Below the pieces are notes generated by a model that ran no database searches, was not told the DNA's origin, and worked only from the letters and a program-made list of their open reading frames with translations. Both the position numbers and the translations under genes were made by a program. Positions 1-9,765 of a stretch of 64,000 nucleotides of DNA are shown here, in pieces. Position 1 is the stretch's first letter, and the number at the start of each line of letters is the position of its first letter. Source of the DNA: Gigaspora margarita. Lineage: Eukaryota; Glomeromycota; Glomeromycetes; Diversisporales; Gigasporaceae. The DNA lies in NCBI GenBank assembly GCA_009809945.1, contig WTPW01000070.1, positions 39,686-103,685 of the forward strand. Direction: 5' to 3'.

Positions 1-885
1 TTAATTCTACAAATATATAGAATTCAAATAAAAAAATTTTTATTGAATTTGGTCAAGAACTCGTAGAGAAATCTTTGATGAAAGATTTTTTCTATTTCCA
101 AAAACGTATATTATGTGCCAAAATTGTTTGCAAAAACGTATGACGTCTGAATTTACAAAAACGTTAATATCTCCACGAGTTTTCAATATTTTTTCATGAA
201 ATTAGAGATTCTATTAGTCAATAATATGCTCTAAAAGTTTACTTAGTGCGCAGTAACTTGTTTCATTTNAACTTGTAAAAATCTAGCNTGTNATNNAATT
301 TTTCTNTTTTCATCAAAATTGTAAATTTTAGAAAATCCCGAATCTGGAAGCAAATTGAAAAATCATCATAACTTCGTCAATATTAAACTGTTTTTGATGA
401 AATTTTAACTGAAGACTTTCAAATATTTATTCTATTAACTTAGTCACGTTTTGGAGGTTTTATTTTGAGAAAGTGCTTTAGGATGCATTTGAAGTTTAGG
501 CGAAAACTTGTGAAAAACTATGCATCTGAATTTACAAAAACGTTAATATCTTCATGAGTTTTTAATACTTTTTTATAAAATTTGGGATTCTATTAGTCTA
601 TGATATGCGCTACAAGTCTTGTTATAAAATTTTTTTTAGTTAGCTAGTAAAATTTCTTGTAAATCATCGCCGAATAGTGGATTATTTTGAAAAAAAACAA
701 AAAAAACATTACAAAGAAGCTGTGTTGAACTTGTTTACAGGAACTTTCATCAAAGATATCTCCACGAGTTCTTGACCAAATTTGATAAAAATTTTTTATT
801 TTAATTCTACGAATCCATAGAATTCAAATAAAAAAATTTTTATTAAATTTGATCAAGAACTCATAGAGATAATATTAATAAAAGT
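1..885. mobile_element. TIR element with palindromic end, plus end of a second copy
   Basis: The first ~67 bases recur in inverted orientation at about 742-808, giving an ~800-bp element with terminal inverted repeats (core motif GAACTCGTAGAGA). A second stretch at 801-885 repeats 1-85 in direct orientation, so 744-885 reads as a palindrome. Inside, about 131-240 and 511-620 are a diverged direct duplication. No coding sequence is visible. It is most likely a non-autonomous DNA element with a neighbouring partial copy; the left edge may lie outside the window. Confidence 0.6.
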
Positions 886-1317
886 TTTCAAAAGTTAAAA
901 TATTTATGTACTATGGCATAAATAGCAAAAATCCATAATACGAATAGCAATTCCCTATTTTTATATGCTGAACAATTTTTTTTAAAACACCTGAACCTAA
1001 GAGCACTATCTAAATGTAATAATCTAGTTTTTAGCAAATTACTATAAAAACTTAATGTAATAATTGAATTTTTAGCAAATTTACTTGATTTTAAAGGTAG
1101 CAAAAACCTTAAAATTTGTACAGATCAGTTATGACCTATATGAGAGATATCCAGGGTCCTTTATAAACAAAAGATCTAATCTGAACTTGTAATACAAAGC
1201 TTGTAGATTAATTTTGAATATAATCGAACTATTTTGAATATTAGTCCAAGTAGATTGCACGAAAATTTTAAAGTTTGATTTATAATATTAAATTATATAG
1301 ATCACGGCTAATTTCAG
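886..1317. other. AT-rich stretch with a family-C repeat fragment
   Basis: No gene is visible. From about 1150 the sequence (AAAGATCTAATCTGA followed by ATTAGTC) matches 38825-38920 and 42090-42180, so it is the start of a fragment of the dispersed repeat called family C here. Confidence 0.45.
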
Positions 1318-1384
1318 TTAGAGGTGCTTATTTTTGGAGATTTACAATTATTATAGGAGGTGCTTATTTTCAGCAATTTACGGT
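1318..1384. repeat. End fragment of the AAAATAAGC TIR family
   Basis: Read in reverse, this carries the terminal pattern TACCGTAAAT followed by GAAAATAAGCACC, matching the ends of the element at 23021-24487. It is a short isolated end. Confidence 0.5.
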
Positions 1385-1655
1385 ACTTAAAATATTTCAT
1401 GATCATAGTCCAATGCGCGCTTTGTTGTGAATTAATGCGATTTAATTTACTATTCGTAAATGTTTCATAATATTACTCTGTCTATTTCGAAATATTGCAA
1501 AATATTTTATGTAATATTTCATAATAACTTATGTAATATTTCGTAATTTATTATTTCGCAAGTTTTCAAAATATCTTACTATATATTACGTTATTTTTAC
1601 AGGTCGTAAATTATTTCGTAATATTACACCCTATTAAATTTGCTGATGACTATTC
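1385..1655. repeat. Family-C repeat fragment, ATTTCG-rich
   Basis: A run of ATTTCGTAATATT / ATTTCGAAATATT variants ends in AAATTTGCTGATGAC. The same order of motifs is seen at 38960-39150, and a shorter related stretch is at 15050-15350. It is repeat sequence only. Confidence 0.45.
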
Positions 1656-1846
1656 TATTAATTTACAGTAAATTAAAAAAAAAAAAAAAATAAAAATAAA
1701 AACAAACGTAACTGACTTATCCAAGTTTTCAGATTTCATGTAAAGCAAAATGAAAATCAACTTTGCGTGGGCTAATCTTAGATGTGAACATTATTCTATT
1801 AATTTGCAGTAAAGTAAAATAAAATAAAATAAAATAAAATAAAAAA

Positions 1847-2845
1847 AGGGAGCTACTATTTCCACTATGGTATTTTGCTATTTCCACTATGGTTATACAG
1901 AATTTTCTATTTTTAGAATTCAAAATAATAAACCTAATTCTAACTCTAACCTTACTAATACTAACCCTAACTCTAACCCTAAAAACTAATAAATAAACTT
2001 TCTTTGGTCCCTAATTGAAAGTTGTAGAGCTCATTTTTCTGATTCTAATGGTAGTTAAATCATCAAAATCGGCCCAGTGGATCCCAAGATACTTGGGATC
2101 AAAGAAGAGAACATAAGGATCAGCAAATTCACCATTACACAAAGTATAGAAACCGCCGTCAAATGAAAAATCATGATTTGCGCAGAATTTTATTATCACA
2201 ATTGACTTTGAGTTCTTAAGTAAAGTTGTTCTTTGGCTCAAAAAAATGCTAGTTTCTTATGATGTATTTTATTAGTTTCTTAGTAAAAAAGTTTCACTAC
2301 AATAAAAAACGTCTCAAAACGTATGTAAAGAAAAAAAAATAAAGTTAGAAAAAAAGCTGTCAAATGTAAAATCGTGATTTGCACAGAATTTTATTATCAC
2401 GATTGACTTTAGGCTCTTAAGTAAACTTGTTCTTTGGCTCAAAAAAATGCTAGTTTCTTAAGACAAGTTTTATTAGTTTTTTAGTAACAATTTTCACTAT
2501 GTTAAAAAAACTTTTCAAAACTTATATAAAGAAAATGAATAGTTTGTGTAATAGTGAATTTGCTAATCCTTATATTCTCTTCTTTGATCCCAAGTATCTT
2601 GGGATCCACTTGGCTGATTTTGATGATTTAACTACCATTAGAATCATAAAAATGAGCTCTACAACTTTTAACTAGGAACCAAAGAAGGTTTACTTATTAG
2701 TTTTAGAGTTAGAATTATAGTAAATTTATAATATATTTAGAATTATAATAAATTTATAATATATTATATTAAATACTAAAAATAGAAATTCTTGTATAAC
2801 CATGGCGGAAATAGCAAAATACCATAGTGGAAATAGGCGTACCCT
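1847..2845. mobile_element. 999-bp foldback element with ~290-bp arms
   Basis: The ends are inverted copies (left AGGGAGCTACTATTTCC; right in reverse AGGGTACGCCTATTTCC), and pairing continues for about 290 bases on each side. The centre is a direct duplication of ~170 bp (about 2165-2330 and 2360-2535). Each arm contains a core, TTGAAAGTTGTAGAGCT then TAATGGTAGTTA then CCCAGTGGAT, that is also found four times in the foldback at 43187-44476. It is inserted into a repeat D unit. It is non-autonomous. Confidence 0.75.
1948..1987. repeat. Degenerate telomere-like CCCTAA run
   Basis: Several CTAACCCTAA-type hexamers, interspersed with variants, lie inside the left foldback arm. A similar short run lies at 12446-12476. 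They may be internal telomere-like sequence or chance low complexity. Confidence 0.35.
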
Positions 2846-3050
2846 AAAAAAAAAAAAGAAAAAAAAATCTGACAGACTGACGGAAGTTTTCAGATTTCAT
2901 GTTATATAAAGCGAAAAATCAACTTTGTGCAGCCTAATCTTAGATGCGAAAATTATTCTATTAATTTAAAAAAAATCTGACAGACTAACTGGTTTTCAGA
3001 TTTCATGTAATGCGAAATGAAAAATTAACTTTGCGTGGCCTAATCATATA

Positions 3051-3559
3051 TTCTCGAAAATAATTGCAAAGTGAGCTCCATACTCACCCTTATATAATAA
3101 ACAAATATCGAGACTGACCAAAAATTTCCTCACAATTTGATCACATTTTTGTATGCAGCGAATAAAACATAAAAGTAAAATTAAACCACACCATATACGT
3201 ACGTAGATAGATAAAATTGGTAAGTTTACTCTGTTATAAAACATACGTATGTATGTATGTAAAAAATAAGTTTTCCTACAAACTGGTCATGTTTTCTGAA
3301 GATGACCAATTAAAAATATTTAAATATAAGTTTTTAATCGTCACGAACGAATTTGATTTAGGGTGTAGATTACATTGAAATGACATAATATGCAACTCTG
3401 TAAAGATATCCAAGAACATATAATTTCTCTTGCACGTGTTCTGAGTTATCCAAGTATTTTAGGTGTGTAGATCTGTAGATTACATTAGAATATCATAATG
3501 TGCATGTGTTCTGAGTTACAATCATAAGACAAAATGCCAGATTACGGTTGTCATTTAGT
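3051..3559. other. Upstream region with short direct duplication
   Basis: No gene is visible. GTAGATTACATT, then CATAAT, then GTGTTCTGAGTTA occurs twice (about 3363-3455 and 3474-3518). ATGT/ACGT microsatellite runs occur near 3195-3260. Confidence 0.35.
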
Positions 3560-3626
3560 ATTATAAAATATAAGATTTAGGATACCAGATGTACTACAGT
3601 TAACATTTTATTTCACATAGCGTATA
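3560..3626 (+). promoter_or_regulatory. Conserved 5' flank of Sel1-kinase copy 1
   Basis: The stretch ATTTAGGATA, then GATGTACTACAGT, then the start codon is shared with 48525-48584 in front of copy 2. Conservation right up to the ATG suggests 5'UTR or core promoter sequence carried along in the duplication. No TATA box or transcription start can be assigned. Confidence 0.4.
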
Positions 3627-4189
3627 ATGTCTTGGTTCAAAGTATCAAATACAGAAGGCAATAACTCATCAGATATAATTACTCAGCTCACCAATGATTT
3701 TAATCAATAAGGTAGCTGCGTGATGTTGTTATGCAAAACCAGGATCAGAAGAATAAATTGATCATATTAAAGGTTTTAAAAAATGAAATGTTTAACAGTT
3801 TATTATTAAATTATGTACATCTTAGTTTATATGTGTATGGTACAAAGTTGGTATATGAAAAATTAACATTGTATAATCTTAAATATGGGCATTATTCTAT
3901 TTGCAGTAAACTAAAATAAAAAATAAAAAAAATAAAAATAAAAAATCTGTCCATCCGTCCCAAATTTTGAAATCCTTGTAATGCAAAACGAAAAATCAAC
4001 TTTTGCACAGCCTAATAAGAGAATATCAAAATTAGTAATAAAACATAACATTAGTGAGATTGTGCATCCATACTGAATTTTACATAAATATTTGTTAATA
4101 CCATTACTTACGAGACATAAATTATTTATTTACACTCAACTAGTAATTACAACGCATATATACACTAGTTTATTTTTTTATACACGAGT

Positions 4190-5330
4190 AACAAAAGACG
4201 ATGTGCCCAATGCCTCCACAGTTATAGCAGGTAATTGTTCCTTGTCGATCCAAGGGTCCATAAAAATTCCTACTCCAAAAAGATGGCACTCTTTTTTCTT
4301 TTCCTTACTTCTCTCATAATACTTTCTTTCAGAATCAGATGAAGAAAGGGATGCTCTCTTACTCTTGTGTTAATACTTACGGAATTTACTACTATAACCC
4401 CTGGCATATGGATATGAATAGTACACTGCCTGGCCAATTTCAGATATGTGGTCTTTGTAGTTTTCCATCATCTTATCATTACTTCCTATTATTTGCAGTG
4501 CAGCTCCCCATCCTCTATTATCTGCTAATCTCAATGTAATGGCCCTTGATTCTACCTCATCACGTACACTAACAACTTCCTTTTTAACAGAATCTGGTAA
4601 CATTCTTATTACCTTATCTAAACACCTACCAATTTTTGCCAGAAAATCATACTCATGCTAGTCATGTGGTTTAGACAATTCTACCTTTGACCAAGCCTCC
4701 TCCAACAAATCTTCTTCTTCAATTTCCCTATACAAGGCTGAAAAATCTTATCCATCTTCCTTTCAATACTACTTAGAGCTATCAGAAAAACATCTACTGG
4801 AACTGAACTAACATTTCTTTCCCTCGGAAATGTGTTGCAAACTCCTCTCTAATCCTATTACAAGTCACTCTCGTTATAGTGAACTCTCGATATAGTGAAG
4901 ATTGCTTATGGTGAAGATTTTTTTTAGAACAAATATAAACTTTACTATATAAAGAGCTCTCAATATAGTGAAGAAAATTTTTCAGCCCAACGACTTTACT
5001 ATAACGAGAGTGACTTGTATCAGCTTCCTGTGAGTCTTCATCCAATTCATCCTCAAACTCACCACCACCATCTACATCCAATTCCACATCTACTGCCTCT
5101 CCTGTCCTATCTCCAATATCCGCAGGACCTTGTTCCTGCCCTTTATTGCTCCCTTTTGACTGCGCCTCTGGACCTTTATCTTTTCATTTCTCGAAATAAG
5201 CGAGCAGCCTTTCACCTAGCTCTTCTTTATTACCTTCCACGGAAAGGCCACAAGCTGTACACAAGTCCTTCAGCTCTGTCAAGGTCAGTTTCGTCCAACT
5301 CCTGGCATGCATTGTGCGATTCGTAGACAT
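4190..5330 (-). mobile_element. Gag-like retroelement fossil with SAP-like N-terminus
   Basis: Reading leftward from 5330, the N-terminal part resembles a SAP fold (LTLTELKDLC, then a Gly-Leu-Ser turn and KEELGERLL). An acidic Asp/Glu/Gly-rich stretch and a charged middle part follow, and near 4195-4240 a Cys/His region recalls the CCHC knuckle of gag proteins. No pol region or paired LTRs are visible here, so only the gag part survives. It is broken in several places, and a pogo-type miniature element sits inside it. SAP plus knuckle recalls gag-like proteins of fungal LTR elements; family assignment is tentative. Confidence 0.5.
4861..5017. mobile_element. 157-bp pogo/Tc1-type MITE
   Basis: The inverted ends CAAGTCACTCTCGTTATAGT are perfect for about 20 bases and are flanked by TA on both sides (4859-4860 and 5018-5019). 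The interior is itself palindromic, with repeated CTCTCGATATAGTGAAG-like motifs. A TA target duplication and this size fit a Tc1/mariner-superfamily (pogo-like) non-autonomous element. It is inserted into the gag-like fossil and so is younger than it. Confidence 0.8.
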
Positions 5331-6546
5331 ATTCAATGTTATGTACGACAATACTACTTGCTCTATACAGTTATTTAACGTATTAAAGTTTATGAAAATT
5401 TTTTATTTTTATTTTTTTTTTTATTTTTTAAAAACAAATTGAAATGTATACGGTGAAAACGATAGAGCCAGTCTTCACAAGGCGAGCGATAGCGAAAAGA
5501 AAGATAACCTTCTTCACTGAGATTCTCGGCCTTAAATACTCCTCCCGTATCACTGGTTCATACTTGGCCACAGTCATTGTCTGTTATCGATCTAACAATA
5601 ATCATAACTATGTGAATATCAAAATCATATGCAAATCTGAAATTACCTGTAAATACAAGTTACAAAATCTCACGACAATAATCAAAGAATAACCATAAAA
5701 GGATACATAACAAAACCTGTACGTAATCGGTCATAAAGTCATCTGATCTCGCAATAATGATCGCCCTGTCACTTCGTTGACAGGTTTTTCAAAACCTCTC
5801 AATACACAAAAAGCGAACACATCGGACTTATATACATGTGTAATCTATTTAAATTATTTACACCAATCATTTGTCAGTTTAACTTCCTTCTCTCTTACAC
5901 AATCAATTCGTCATTGAGATATGACAACTAAAAGTCTAATTGCCCTTCAACACCTATAAACTTNATCGTACTATTACTTTATGTGAGGGGCGAGACGATA
6001 ATATTTAAATGCTTCATATTCATTCGTCCCTAAAAGAAGCAATAATAATTCATACATAATTGATCTGTGTACAAAAGCGATGGCATAATGATTAGTAATA
6101 TAGACATTCGACGCATCACGATAGCTTTAATTAATTGTAGAACGAATTACTCTCCCCCCAAGGATATCTAAATAAGGTAATAGGAGCAACATGTGTTACT
6201 GAAAGGTTTAAGGATGATTGAATGTAACAATGATCGATCTAATAAAGCAGGGGCAGAATAAGGAAATGCTGTGATTTTTGGGCGCAGAAATATTATTATA
6301 ATAACACCGGTAAGATAAAAATAAATCAAATAAAAAATGAGGCACAACTTAAACTTGAAATACTTGCTTAAAATAGTCTTTTTGAAGGGATAATCACGTA
6401 CGAATAGCACGTACGTACATACGAAAGCCATACCAAACCGGTTTAATATAAAATGCAATCGGACCATCGCATTCCATAATGTCATGTGAAAATATAACCA
6501 ATCAAAGAACCGTATTTGTTCACAACATTTCACTCTTCAGATAACC
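5331..6546. other. Remainder of the inserted block, no gene seen
   Basis: GATAGAGCCAGTCTTCAC followed by AAGGCGAGCGATAG at 5457-5492 closely matches 59944-59980, so this is part of a dispersed element. A small hairpin (TGTCACTTCGTTGACA) lies near 5776. The rest, including short open stretches on both strands, has no recognisable product. Confidence 0.35.
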
Positions 6547-6959
6547 ATGTACTTCGTATTTCATACTCCGCTCCTGGTACTGAACTTTTTCGATTGTCAA
6601 AAATTAGCCGATATGAATGAACCGGATGGAATATTCTGGCTTGGTTATTGTTACGAATATGGGATTGGTGTTGAAAAGGATGTAAACAAAGCATTTATTC
6701 ATTATCGAAAATCTGCAGAGATGAATAACCCTAATGGAAGATATCAAGTTGGTTATTGTTATTATTTAGGAATTGGTGTTGAATAGATATGCATAAAGCG
6801 TTTATATATTATTTAAGATCAGCTGAGGCTGGTAATTCACAGATACGGAATCGGTGTGGAAAAGGATTATGGCAAGTTCGAATATTGGAGTGATAAGCAA
6901 GTTATTTATTAATTTTCATTAATATATTTATATTTTGAAAATATAATTCTTAAAATTAT

Positions 6960-8205
6960 TTGATTCTTTAGAGAGTAAGTATGATAAAAATTATATTAAA
7001 TATAAAATTCTAAATAATTTGACTTAAAATTATTTTATTCGCGTTAACATAGTTCGTAAGTAATATTTATTAACCTAAGTATTTAAATAAATTATTCAAG
7101 TTCACGAATATTCATATCATATTCATATTTTCATTTTATTCGCGTTAATTTAGGTCAGTGAGTATAAAGAACATTTATTAACCTAAGTAATAAAATAAGC
7201 TACTCAAAGTTCATAAGTATTTACTATTTTATTTGCATTAATTTAGTCCGTAAGTATAAGAACATTTATATTTAAATATTTAAAATAAGCTATTCAAGTT
7301 CATGAATATTTACGATTTAATTTCGTTTTATTTACGCTAATTTTAGTCTGTGAGTATAAAGGACATTATTGAACTAAATATTTAAAATGAGCTATTCAAG
7401 TTCACGAATATTCACATTCATTTTATTTTCGGGTTATTCACGTTAATTTAGTGCGTAAGTAAAAAAACATTTATTAACCTAAGTAATTAAGTAAACTTTC
7501 AAACCTCTTGGATATTTAATATTTTATTCCCGTTAATTTAGGGTGTGAGTATAAAAACAATTATTAATCTAAGTAATTAAATAAACTTTCAAAACTCTTG
7601 AAATTTAATATTTTATTCGCCTTAATTTTAGAAAGTGAGTATAAAGATCATTTATTAATTTAAGTATTATTTAAATAAGATAGTTCAAGTTCATGAATAT
7701 TTCCTATTTAATTTTATTTAGAATGTGAGTATAAAGAAAATTTAGTGATAAATTAAAATGAAATCAGATTAATAAAATATTAACTAACTTTAATATGAAA
7801 ATTGCATGTCATTAGCATTTATTTAGAGTTTGTTAGAATTTAGGGTTGTATTTGTTAAAAAAAGAGTAATATTTGGATTTTTGAGATTAATAGAAGCCCA
7901 AATTTTATTTTAATCCGATTTCATTTTGACCTGCGATATTTGTTAATCTAAGTATTTATTATAAGTTATTCAAATTCATGAATATTCACTATTTAATTTC
8001 AATTATAGGATGTGAGTGCATTAAACGGAATATTTAAAATATGCTATTCAAGTTCATGAATATTTACAGTACTATTTAATTTCGTTTTATTCGTGTTAAT
8101 TTAGCTCGTAAGTATACGAAATACTTATTAATCCAAGTATTTAAAATAAGCTATTATAAATATTTACTATTTTATTCGCGTTAATTAGACGGTAAGCATA
8201 AAAAT
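6960..8205 (+). repeat. Tandem array of intron-sized units with TTAG-N3-GTRAGT junctions, copy 1
   Basis: Degenerate units of ~81-105 bp share TTATTCGCGTTAATTTAG, then three bases, then GTAAGTATAA, then ATTTATTAACCTAAGT, then TATTCAAGTTCATGAATA. Junctions with donor at 6975, 7056, 7158, 7250, 7350, 7455, 7545, 7635, 7725, 8012, 8108 and 8192 all have TAG, a short gap, then GTRAGT/C. The gap is exactly three bases in 11 of 12 (four at 7154-7157). A non-repeated piece lies at about 7740-7930. The array separates the Sel1 part from kinase exon A, so it is presumably intronic. The homologous array is 48780-49850. Confidence 0.8.
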
Positions 8206-8819
8206 AATTTTATTTAATTGCCGCATGAAAAATTGAAATTATTTCTAAAAATGCATTGCAATTGATGATTTAAAGAGAATCTTACCGAGGAAAATGTGCA
8301 CATTGCAATGAATATAACACGCGGGACGCGTGGTGTGAAGCATGTGATCCCGACATAACAATTCAAGGAAGGACAAGTAGAAATAAGAAGATTGATGATT
8401 TTATGAAAGGGGTTCAACTTAGAACTTGGGAGTATGAACGTATGATTGAATGGATTCCATTTGACAGACAAATAATATTAAAAAAATTGGCCAAGGAGGA
8501 TTTAGTTTTGTATATTCTGCGACTTGGTTTGATGGTATACGAAAATTTGATGATAAGAATGTGAGAATACGTGAACCATTTATCCCAGTTGCACTCAAAA
8601 CCTTGCCTGATTCTAAGAAAAATTCTCATGATTTTTTGAAAGAAGTAAGTTAAATCATTATAATCGTATAGTTTATTATAGTGATTGGCGTCGTAATTCA
8701 AATCATGAATGTAGTAATGTAGTAATTATTTACTACAAAAAGTAGTAATTGTAATAATATTTACTACATGTGGTAATTATTATTATATATAATTTTTATT
8801 ACCACAAGTAGTAAATATT

Positions 8820-8985
8820 ACCACAAGTAGTAAATATTACTACATGTAGTATTTATTACTACATGTAGTATTTATTACTACATGTAGTATTTATTACTAC
8901 ATGTAGTATTTATACTACATGTAGTATTTATTACTACATGTAGTATTTATTACTACATGTAGTATTTATTACTACATGTAATAAT
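8820..8985. repeat. ACTACATGTAGT minisatellite, left block
   Basis: About nine units of 18-19 bp, each containing the 12-base perfect palindrome ACTACATGTAGT spaced by ATTTATT. The units are nearly identical, so homogenisation is recent. Confidence 0.85.
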
Positions 8986-8994
8986 TATTATCCG

Positions 8995-9402
8995 GCAAAC
9001 TCATATGATCATAAAAAAATTTCTTATTGTTATTTTTTCATGTGGTGCGATGTAAACATGTTTATTTAAATTAAAACTCAGCTGACAACTTCCTACCAAT
9101 CATGATCATAAATTATAAGATATTGGTCATGCAACGATTAATATCATGAAATTTGTTTTGTCAGAGCAATTGTTGGCTGACATATGCCACGTAGCGGCAC
9201 GTTTCGACCAATCATTTGTTCCGACAGAACAAATTTTGTGATATTTATCATCGCGTGATCCAATATCGATGTTATCGTGCAATTATGATCATGATTTAAA
9301 AGTTGTGATTGGCTAACTGAGTTTTAATTTGGGATTGTTGTGATTACGTAATAACAGAAAAAATTACAATAAGAAATTTTTTCATGATCATATGAGTTTG
9401 CA
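8995..9402. mobile_element. Nested foldback inside the hAT-type element
   Basis: GCAAACTCATATGATCAT at the left is repeated inverted at the right end (ATGATCATATGAGTTTGC), and pairing extends into AAATTTCTTATTG. Near the centre is the stem TGCCACGTAGCGGCACG flanked by GTTGGCTGACA and ACCAATCATTTG. A related palindromic core (GTTGGCTACACATGCCGC, GGCACGTGATCATTTG) follows at about 9420-9515. Confidence 0.65.
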
Positions 9403-9539
9403 CGATAATTGCCGATATTGGGCAATTGTCGAATACAGTTATTTGGCAAATGGTTGGCTACACATGCCGCAGAACGGCACGTGATCATTTGCCAAATTAC
9501 TGTTATTTGACAATTTATAATACTATATATTACTACATA

Positions 9540-9765
9540 TTATTACATGTAGTAAATAATACTACATTACTACATATTACTACATGTAGTAAATATTTTA
9601 CTACATGTAGTAAGTATTACTACTTGTAGTAAGTATTACTACATGTAGTAAGTATTACTACATGTAGTAAGTATTACTACATGTAGTAAGTATTACTACT
9701 TGTAGTAAGTATTACTACATGTAGTAAGTATTACTACATGTAGTAAGTAATACTACAATTACGGT
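9540..9765. repeat. ACTACATGTAGT minisatellite, right block
   Basis: About 11 units of 19 bp of the form ACTACATGTAGTAAGTATT, some with CTTGTAG in place of CATGTAG. Together with the left block it brackets the nested foldback symmetrically within the hAT-type element. Confidence 0.85.

Larger units (their letters stand above)
1645..3050. repeat. Tandem/dispersed ~120-150-bp repeat D, interrupted by a foldback element
   Basis: The unit runs from TTCTATTAATTTACAG, through an A-rich stretch, a CTGAC motif, TTTTCAGATTTCATG and AAAATCAACTTTGCG, to GCCTAATCTTAGATG. Units are visible at about 1645-1795, 1793-1846, 2850-2945 and 2946-3050. The second is split by the foldback element at 1847-2845. 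Further copies lie at about 3885-4015 and 34016-34125. Function is unknown; a satellite or SINE-like origin is possible, but I see no tRNA-like promoter boxes. Confidence 0.6.
3708..6579. other. 2.87-kb block splitting exon 1 of kinase copy 1
   Basis: Copy 2 reads AATCAACTGAAC without interruption (around 48655), while here AATCAA and CTGAAC are 2872 bases apart. The block contains repeat D (3885-4015), a gag-like fossil on the minus strand and a pogo-type miniature element. I see no target duplication at its ends. It could be one insertion or several successive ones. Confidence 0.7.

Noticed and set aside
1948-1987. True chromosome end or telomere
   Set aside because: The CCCTAA-like run is short, degenerate and embedded in a foldback arm with sequence continuing on both sides.
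4370-4539. Plus-strand open frame of about 66 residues
   Set aside because: The minus strand of the same bases is the better coding candidate as part of the gag-like fossil; the plus-strand frame has no recognisable feature.
5015-5326. Plus-strand 103-residue open frame rich in His, Leu and Ser
   Set aside because: It is antisense to the better supported SAP-like region on the minus strand and shows no domain.
6960-8205. The tandem units as decayed Sel1 coding repeats
   Set aside because: Unit length varies around 81-105 bp, no frame is open on either strand, and no Sel1 consensus (Gly-x-Gly, Ala-Ala) can be read.
8214-8701. Minus-strand open frames of 85 and 95 residues
   Set aside because: Antisense shadows of kinase exon A.
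9540-9765. Regular 19-bp repeats resembling a CRISPR array
   Set aside because: The units are contiguous with no unique spacers, each contains a full palindrome, and the block lies in a eukaryotic intron within a hAT-type element.
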